The notes under the pieces are model-generated. The model was not told the origin of the DNA. It did not search any database and saw nothing but the letters and a program-made list of their open reading frames with translations. Shown in pieces: positions 58,891-64,000 of a DNA stretch of 64,000 bases (position 1 is the stretch's first letter; each line of letters opens with the position of its first letter). The DNA is from Pantoea coffeiphila (lineage in GTDB: Bacteria > Pseudomonadota > Gammaproteobacteria > Enterobacterales > Enterobacteriaceae): the NCBI RefSeq assembly GCF_016909495.1, contig NZ_JAFBFW010000002.1:806001-870000 (forward strand), given 5' to 3'. Both the position numbers and the translations under genes were made by a program.

Positions 58891-59850
58891 TCAGGCCTGT
58901 GGAGCCGGATGCGTTTTTATCCAGTGATCGGCGATCTGCTGGCGGGTACAAATCCAGACGTTATCATGCTGCTGGATATGGTCCAGGAAGCGCTGCAGCG
59001 CGCGGAAGCGACCCGGGCGGCCAAGCAGGCGGCAGTGCATACCGATGGAAAGCATTTTCGGCGAGGTTTCACCCTCTTCATACAGCACATCGAAGCTGTC
59101 GCGCAGGTAGGTGTAGAACTGCTCTGCGGTGTTAAACCCCTGCGGCGTTGCAAAGCGCATATCGTTGGTTTCAAGGGTGTAGGGAATAATCAGGTGTGGT
59201 TTAACGGTGCCGTCCTGGCAGGTCACCTGAGTCCAGAACGGCAGATCGTCACCGTAATAGTCGCTGTCGTAGGTGAGCCCGCCCTGCTCCACCACCAGCC
59301 GACGGGTATTCGGGCTGTCGCGCCCGGTGTACCAGCCCGTTGGCGTTTTGCCAAACAGATCGGTGAGCGTATCGAGCGCCTGCTGCATATGCTGGCGCTC
59401 GGTTTTCGCATCCATTCCCTGATAGTGGACCCAGCGCCAGCCGTGGCTGACAACGTCGTAATCGGCGTTTTTGATCGCCTCGACAATTTCCGGGTGGCGA
59501 GCCAGCGCCATCGCCACGCCAAATACCGTCAGCGGCAGATTGCGCTTCTGGAACTCGTTGTGGATGCGCCAGAATCCGGCACGAGAGCCATATTCATAAA
59601 GCGAATCCATCGACATATGCCGCTCGGGATAACTTGCCGCACCGATGATATCGGACAGAAACTGCTCGGAGCCCGCATCACCGTGCAGGACGTTGTTTTC
59701 CGCGCCCTCTTCGTAGTTCAGTACGAACTGCACGGCGATCCGTGCTTTACCCGGCCAGGCAGCGTGAGGAGGATTCCCCGCGTAGCCAATCAGGTCACGC
59801 GGGTAGTTTTTGTTAAAGCTGTACTCTTTCTTTTCCGGACTATCGCTCAT
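58891..59850 (-). CDS. hpxB: Allantoinase, PuuE/polysaccharide-deacetylase type (HpxB)
   Basis: A 319-residue PuuE-type allantoinase: YPRDLIGYAGNPPHAAWPGKA, VQFVLNYEEGAENN, ASYPERHMSMDSLYEYGSR, DVVSHGWRW and GWYTGRDSPNTRRL follow one another as in the family. It opens (S)-allantoin to allantoate without the metal site of classical amidohydrolase-type allantoinases. AAGGAT before the ATG 59850 sets the start. Last gene of hpxSAB. Confidence 0.92.
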   Translation of the reverse strand: MSDSPEKKEYSFNKNYPRDLIGYAGNPPHAAWPGKARIAVQFVLNYEEGAENNVLHGDAGSEQFLSDIIGAASYPERHMSMDSLYEYGSRAGFWRIHNEFQKRNLPLTVFGVAMALARHPEIVEAIKNADYDVVSHGWRWVHYQGMDAKTERQHMQQALDTLTDLFGKTPTGWYTGRDSPNTRRLVVEQGGLTYDSDYYGDDLPFWTQVTCQDGTVKPHLIIPYTLETNDMRFATPQGFNTAEQFYTYLRDSFDVLYEEGETSPKMLSIGMHCRLLGRPGRFRALQRFLDHIQQHDNVWICTRQQIADHWIKTHPAPQA

Positions 59851-59884
59851 CAAAACATCCTTAGTATCGGAACAGATCGTTGCC

Positions 59885-60622
59885 TTAGTTTAGGCGTTCA
59901 AACTGACCTGACAGTTTTTTTCGAATCGGGTAATCCAGATCGCCATGCTTACTGGTATTCAACCCCAGAGCCAGCAGCGACTCCACCATTTTGACCGCCG
60001 CCCCCACGCCATCAATCACCGGCACGCCGAGTTCACGGGTCAGTTCACGCGCCAGATCGGCCATGCCGCCACAGCCGAGCACAATGGCTCCGCTGTCGTC
60101 TTCACGGATAGCTTGTATACAACGCTGGCGTACTTTTTCCTGCGCGATACCGCTACCATCTTCCAGTGCCAGTACCGGCAGATCAATGGCGTGTACCGCT
60201 GCGCAGTGGTGCTCAAAACCGTACTGCCGCAGCAGATGACGGGCAATAATGACCGTACGCGGCAGCGTGGTGACAATCGAAAAACGGGTGGCAACCATTG
60301 TCGCCATATGCATTGCGGCTTCGGCGATGCCCACCACCGGGCCCTGCGCCAGTTCGCGCGCGGCCAGAAGCCCCGGATCGCCAAAGCAGGCGATAACGTG
60401 TCCCTGAGCGCCCTGCTCGCGCCCCGCTTTGATCTGTTCCAGTACCCCAATCGCCGCGATCGCTTCATCGAAGTGCCCTTCAATCGACGGCACGCCCTGC
60501 TGTGGGCAAACGGCAAGAATCTCAGTATTGCCGGCGGCCACCGCGCGCGCCGCCGTACCGATGGTTTCGGTCATCGCGAGGCTGGTATTGGGATTGATCA
60601 CCTGAATGATCTGCTTGTTCAT
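59885..60622 (-). CDS. hpxA: Allantoin racemase (HpxA)
   Basis: A 245-residue Asp/Glu/hydantoin racemase family protein. The two catalytic cysteines are C79 (VIACFGDPGL) and C184 (IVLGCGGMADL). It interconverts R- and S-allantoin so that HpxB can use both. It follows hpxS after 2 bases and precedes hpxB after 34. A TTGTATACAA palindrome lies inside it at 60113-60122. Confidence 0.9.
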   Translation of the reverse strand: MNKQIIQVINPNTSLAMTETIGTAARAVAAGNTEILAVCPQQGVPSIEGHFDEAIAAIGVLEQIKAGREQGAQGHVIACFGDPGLLAARELAQGPVVGIAEAAMHMATMVATRFSIVTTLPRTVIIARHLLRQYGFEHHCAAVHAIDLPVLALEDGSGIAQEKVRQRCIQAIREDDSGAIVLGCGGMADLARELTRELGVPVIDGVGAAVKMVESLLALGLNTSKHGDLDYPIRKKLSGQFERLN

Positions 60623-60624
60623 GC

Positions 60625-61338
60625 TCAGGCTCCTTTTGCCGCAAACAGGCGGGCAAAGTCAGGTAGCGTTTCGCCGCTGCGCTCAAAGTGCAGACTGGCA
60701 ACGATATGATCGAAATGTTTCCGTAATGCGTCAGTCAGCCGATCCAGCGCTTTTTCACGCAGCAGCTCCAGCAGCCGGTCGTGGTCGTCGCAGCGGCAGC
60801 CGTGCTGCCAGGGTGCGCCGTAGGCCGCCACCACCAGCGAAGAGCGCTGGCTGAGGCGCGTCACCAGCTCGGTCAGCACCTGATTGCCGGATATCGCCTG
60901 TAGCTGAATATGGAATGCGGCAGAAAGCCGGATAGCGGCAGCACCATCATGTTCGGCATGGGCCTGCTGTTCCTGCTGGTTTATTTTTTCCAGCGCCGCC
61001 AGATGTGGGCCCCGGCAGTGCGCCAGGACGTCGGGGAGATTGGCACACTCAAGCAGACTGCGGGTACGGAAGATATCCTGCGCCTCTTCCACGGAAGGCG
61101 TGGCCACCTGCGCACCACGTTTGGGCGTCAGCGTGATCATTTGCACCGCTGCGAGGCGCTGAAGCACTTTGCGGATGCCGGTGCGGCTCACGCCAAAGAC
61201 CTCGGAAAGCGCCTCTTCCGGTAATTTACTGCCCGGCGGCAGCTGATGTTCAACAATCGCCGTCATTAGCGCCTGATAGATAGGTTCATCCTTATCACTC
61301 AGGTCAGAGGCCGTTTTCAGCCCGGTTTCACTCTTCAT
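60625..61338 (-). CDS. hpxS: GntR-family (FCD) regulator HpxS
   Basis: A 237-residue regulator: N-terminal GntR winged helix (LPEEALSEVFGVSRTGIRKVLQRLAA) and a C-terminal FCD ligand domain with metal-binding histidines (about 100-225; AFHIQLQAISGNQVL, HDRLLELLREKALD). First gene of hpxSAB, divergent from the NCS1 permease gene; a perfect TTTGTATACAAA palindrome in the shared 146-base gap is the likely operator. The ligand is probably an allantoin-pathway compound. Confidence 0.9.
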   Translation of the reverse strand: MKSETGLKTASDLSDKDEPIYQALMTAIVEHQLPPGSKLPEEALSEVFGVSRTGIRKVLQRLAAVQMITLTPKRGAQVATPSVEEAQDIFRTRSLLECANLPDVLAHCRGPHLAALEKINQQEQQAHAEHDGAAAIRLSAAFHIQLQAISGNQVLTELVTRLSQRSSLVVAAYGAPWQHGCRCDDHDRLLELLREKALDRLTDALRKHFDHIVASLHFERSGETLPDFARLFAAKGA

Positions 61339-61394
61339 TACCTTCTCCGGTAAACATCATTTCCATCGACAATCGTACACAGCAATAACCTGTT

Positions 61395-61406
61395 TTTGTA
61401 TACAAA
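61395..61406. promoter_or_regulatory. TTTGTATACAAA palindrome, candidate HpxS operator
   Basis: A perfect 12-bp palindrome of the TNGT-N-ACNA kind bound by FCD-type GntR regulators lies midway between hpxS and the permease gene. The same core TTGTATACAA recurs at 60113-60122 (in hpxA) and 62110-62119 (in the permease gene). A one-base-longer version, TTGTTATACAA, lies before hpxW at about 55202-55212. Confidence 0.6.
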
Positions 61407-61484
61407 GTTTTAAGATCTGGCCTGAATCCTGCAATGACCTTAACAGGCACGTTTTTTCTTACTGTATTCAGAGGAGCAGGTTTC

Positions 61485-62990
61485 ATGCCAAAGAGTCAAC
61501 TTTCTTCCCCGGCGGCGGCATCAGAGGCCGCCAAAAGCTACAGCCCGCGGCTGTGTAATGAAGACCTTGCTCCCGTGCGCAAGCAGAACTGGAGCTGGTA
61601 CAACATTTTTTCTTTTTGGATGTCGGATGTACACAGCATGGGGGGCTATGTGGTGGCAGCCAGCTTCTTTACGCTGGGGCTGGCCAGCTGGCAGGTGCTG
61701 ATGTGCCTGCTGGTGGGGATTTGCATCGTACAGCTGTGCGCTAACCTGGTAGCGAAGCCCAGCCAGATGACCGGCGTTCCTTATGCGGTGGTCTGCCGCC
61801 AGGCATTCGGCGTATTCGGTGCCAACATCCCGGCGGTGATCCGCGGTTTAATCGCGTTTGCCTGGTACGGCATCCAGACCTATCTGGCTGCTAACGCTCT
61901 GATGCTGGTGTCGCTGAAGTTCTGGCCTGCCCTGACCCCAATGACTCAGGTGTCCTGGCTGGGACTGTCACAGCTGGGCTGGATCTGCTTTGGCATTATG
62001 TGGCTGCTACAGGCGATGGTGTTCTGGCACGGTATGAACGCGATTAAACGCTTTATTGATATCGCCGGCCCGGCCGTGTACGTGGTGATGGGCGCGCTGG
62101 CCGGATGGATTGTATACAAGACCGGTTTTGACGGTATCTCCTTTACGCTGGCCAGCAAGTCATTAAGCGGCGGCGAGCAGGTCTGGCAGATGATTACCGC
62201 CACTGCGCTGGTGGTGTCTTACTTCTCCGGCCCGCTGCTGAACTTCGGTGACTTTGCACGCTACGGTAAAAGCATGGGTGAAATCCGCCGCGGTAACCGC
62301 TGGGGCCTGCCGTTTAACTTCCTGCTGTTCTCGATTGTTACCGTGGTGATCGTTTCCGGTACGCAGTCGCTGTTTGGCCGCATGATTACCGATCCGATTG
62401 AAACCGTCAGCATGGTCGGTAATGACCTGGCGGTGGCGATTGGGCTGTTAACGATGATTACCGCCACCATCGGCATTAATATTGTGGCCAACTTTGTGTC
62501 TCCGGCCTTCGACTTCTCTAACTGTTCTCCACAGAAGATCAGCTTCCGTACCGGCGGGATGATTGCGGCCGTGGGTTCCGTGCTGTTAACGCCGTGGAAC
62601 CTGTTCCAGTCACCGGAGCTGATTCACTATACGCTGGACGTGCTGGGCGCATTTATCGGGCCGCTGTTCGGCATCCTGCTTGCCGACTTCTATCTGCTGA
62701 AGCGCAGCAAGATCTCCGTTGACGACCTGTTTGACGACACGCCGAAAGGAAAGTACTGGTACAAAGGCGGCTTCAACCCGAAAGCGATTGCCGCCCTGCT
62801 GCCGTCGGTGGGCATTGGCCTGGTGATCAGCTTTATCCCTTCGCTGCACGCGGTGGCTAACTTCAGCTGGTTTATCGGCGTGGCGCTGGGAGCCGGAGCC
62901 TACCGCTGGATTGCCCGCGATGAAATGGCCTCTGCACGGGCGGGCGGTGATTACCGTGCCGATGTGGTGATGCAGAAAGAGCAACAGTAG
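61485..62990 (+). CDS. NCS1-family permease, probable allantoin transporter
   Basis: A 501-residue transporter with about twelve hydrophobic segments of the NCS1 (Mhp1/PucI) family: RLCNEDLAPVRKQNWSWYNIF, FWMSDVHSMGGYVVA, FAWYGIQTYLAANAL, and GPLLNFGDFARYGKS are the ligand and sodium-site regions. Its place beside hpxSAB suggests allantoin as substrate; other hydantoins or nucleobases are possible. GAGGAGCAGG before the ATG 61485 sets the start. A strong terminator follows. Confidence 0.88.
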   Translation: MPKSQLSSPAAASEAAKSYSPRLCNEDLAPVRKQNWSWYNIFSFWMSDVHSMGGYVVAASFFTLGLASWQVLMCLLVGICIVQLCANLVAKPSQMTGVPYAVVCRQAFGVFGANIPAVIRGLIAFAWYGIQTYLAANALMLVSLKFWPALTPMTQVSWLGLSQLGWICFGIMWLLQAMVFWHGMNAIKRFIDIAGPAVYVVMGALAGWIVYKTGFDGISFTLASKSLSGGEQVWQMITATALVVSYFSGPLLNFGDFARYGKSMGEIRRGNRWGLPFNFLLFSIVTVVIVSGTQSLFGRMITDPIETVSMVGNDLAVAIGLLTMITATIGINIVANFVSPAFDFSNCSPQKISFRTGGMIAAVGSVLLTPWNLFQSPELIHYTLDVLGAFIGPLFGILLADFYLLKRSKISVDDLFDDTPKGKYWYKGGFNPKAIAALLPSVGIGLVISFIPSLHAVANFSWFIGVALGAGAYRWIARDEMASARAGGDYRADVVMQKEQQ

Positions 62991-63045
62991 CAACGTAATA
63001 AACTTAGCTCAGGCAGTCATGCCTGTTAGTGAAGTTTTGAAGAAG

Positions 63046-63076
63046 GCCGTAACGGATCGCGTTGCGGCTTTTTTTC
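63046..63076 (+). terminator. Terminator after the NCS1 permease gene
   Basis: GCCGTAACG (63046-63054) pairs with CGTTGCGGC (63060-63068), one G-T pair included, followed by a run of eight T. It closes the permease transcript. Confidence 0.85.
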
Positions 63077-63109
63077 GCCGGAACATTTTTGACGGAAGCA
63101 GAAACGAAA

Positions 63110-63136
63110 AAGGCCGATTCTTTCGAATCGGCCTTT
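63110..63136 (-). terminator. Terminator after tRNA-Asp
   Basis: On the minus strand AAGGCCGATTC and GAATCGGCCTT form an 11-bp stem with a short loop, followed by TTTTCG. It lies 12 bases downstream of the tRNA 3' end. Confidence 0.8.
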
Positions 63137-63147
63137 CTCTGTATACT

Positions 63148-63224
63148 TGGCGGAACGGACGGGGCTCGAACCCGCGACCCCCTGCGTGACAGGCAGGTAT
63201 TCTAACCAACTGAACTACCGCTCC
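63148..63224 (-). tRNA. aspV: tRNA-Asp (anticodon GTC)
   Basis: The 77-nt minus-strand sequence starts GGAGCGGTAGTTCAGTTGG, has the anticodon loop CTGTCAC (GTC), a T-loop GGTTCGAGCCC and an encoded CCA end. All four stems pair. It lies between the NCS1 permease gene and dnaQ, the position of aspV in E. coli. No integrase or phage gene is attached to it. Confidence 0.97.
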
Positions 63225-63357
63225 GCGCTTTGTTCCCCGTCGGGAACGAATCGGATATTACGGATCGACAAAACGTTCGTCAACGCTTTTTATTCAGAAT
63301 TATTTCAACTGTTCTTTTTTTGCACTTAAAGCGGTTTTATTGCGCATTTTTAGTGAC

Positions 63358-64000
63358 TTACTGCACATTTTCCTGCTGCGGACGCCACAGGCAGCTGCCG
63401 CCTTTCTTCTGTACCAGATCCAGTCGTTTTTCATGCTCGGCCAGTTCCTGCTCGCTGGCGCGCAGAACGCGCAGCCCCGATGAAGGTCGGGCAATACGAT
63501 GGATAGTATCGCCGCCGCTTTGTTCTTCCTTTTCCCCTTCCATTGAAAACGACAGCGAGGTCTGGCCGCCGGTCATAATCAGGAAGACTTCCGCCAGGAT
63601 TTCGGAGTCAAGCAGTGCGCCGTGCAGCGTTCGCTTACTGTTATCTATTTCATAACGCGAGCACAGCGCATCAAGACTGTTACGCTTGCCGGGGAACATC
63701 CGGCGCGCCATCGCCAGACTATCGGTGATCTGACAGAAGGTTTCTGTCTTCGGGATATTGCGTTTGAGCTTGCCGAATTCATAGTCCATAAAGCCAATAT
63801 CGAACGAGGCGTTATGGATGACCAGCTCCGCGCCGTCGATGTAGGCGAGGAAGTCATCGGCAATATCGGCAAACGTCGGTTTATCAGCAAGAAATTCGTC
63901 GGCAATACCGTGAACGCCAAACGCTTCCGGGTCCACCAGCCGATCGGGCTTCAGATAAACATGGAAGTTATTGCCGGTCAGGCGGCGGTTAATCACCTCA
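63358..64000 (-). CDS. dnaQ: DNA polymerase III epsilon subunit (proofreading exonuclease), N-terminus outside the window
   Basis: About 214 residues are visible of the expected 243; the first 30 or so, with the first exonuclease motif, lie beyond 64000. Exo II is visible in HNASFDIGFMDYEF and the Exo III region in LHGALLDSEILAEV, followed by the linker (GEKEEQSGGDTIHRI) and the alpha-binding tail (LRASEQELAEHEKRLDL). It proofreads replication errors as part of the polymerase III core. Confidence 0.97.
   Translation of the reverse strand, partial: EVINRRLTGNNFHVYLKPDRLVDPEAFGVHGIADEFLADKPTFADIADDFLAYIDGAELVIHNASFDIGFMDYEFGKLKRNIPKTETFCQITDSLAMARRMFPGKRNSLDALCSRYEIDNSKRTLHGALLDSEILAEVFLIMTGGQTSLSFSMEGEKEEQSGGDTIHRIARPSSGLRVLRASEQELAEHEKRLDLVQKKGGSCLWRPQQENVQ

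Noticed and set aside
63148-63224. tRNA-Asp as border of an integrated island holding the hpx genes
   Set aside because: No integrase and no second copy of the tRNA end was seen; the hpx genes look like resident metabolic genes.

Overview
The window reads as the chromosome of a member of the Enterobacterales. Backbone genes follow the order known from Escherichia coli (proA-proB-phoE-crl-frsA-gpt-pepD-dinB-yafK-yafJ-gmhA-fadE, then yafV, tRNA-Asp and dnaQ), with accessory blocks between them. Gene content (an SdhL-type shikimate dehydrogenase-like protein, an SgrR paralogue, the mtn and hpx clusters, few insertion sequences) would fit Erwinia, Pantoea or a close relative. That placement is inference; no marker gene was compared.

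Layout. 1-4900: loose small genes, an open frame running off the left edge, a 3' scrap of an ABC transporter ATPase in front of an orphan peptide-type binding protein, and the fluoride exporter crcB behind a fluoride riboswitch. 5100-7790: SgrR-family regulator divergent from sdhL. 7930-14430: complete galactitol cluster (gatZABCDY, with gatR divergent). 14450-16180: four degenerate type I-F CRISPR repeats at an exact 60-nt period, then a small AT-rich operon (putative pore-type effector, small membrane protein, orphan Hcp) and a fifth repeat-like sequence beyond it. 16320-18850: a glycosyltransferase, a LysE-family exporter and about 850 bases of palindromes and short tandem repeats. 18850-33130: the backbone block, with a pho box before phoE, a LexA box before dinB and a FadR-type site before fadE. 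33130-39910: two tandem repeats of ten units each, then the methionine salvage genes mtnK, mtnA, mtnBCD and mtnE plus the omega-amidase yafV, with met boxes at both divergent promoters. 39950-48310: xylose and xyloside genes (xylAB, xylR, a GH43 xylosidase, a GPH symporter, an AraC-type regulator). 48450-62990: an allantoin/oxalurate cluster matching the Klebsiella hpxFGHIJK, hpxWXYZ and hpxSAB sets plus an NCS1 permease. 63150-64000: tRNA-Asp and the 3' part of dnaQ.

How the genes work together. The hpx block would take up allantoin (NCS1 permease), racemise it (HpxA), open it to allantoate (HpxB), release ureidoglycine (HpxK), transaminate that to oxalurate (HpxJ) and process oxalurate/oxamate (HpxX-HpxY, HpxZ, HpxW). 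The mtn genes recycle methylthioribose to methionine, with YafV clearing the alpha-keto amide by-product. The xyl block joins import and cleavage of xylosides to isomerisation and phosphorylation of xylose. The most unusual part is the Hcp/effector module lodged in a decaying CRISPR array.
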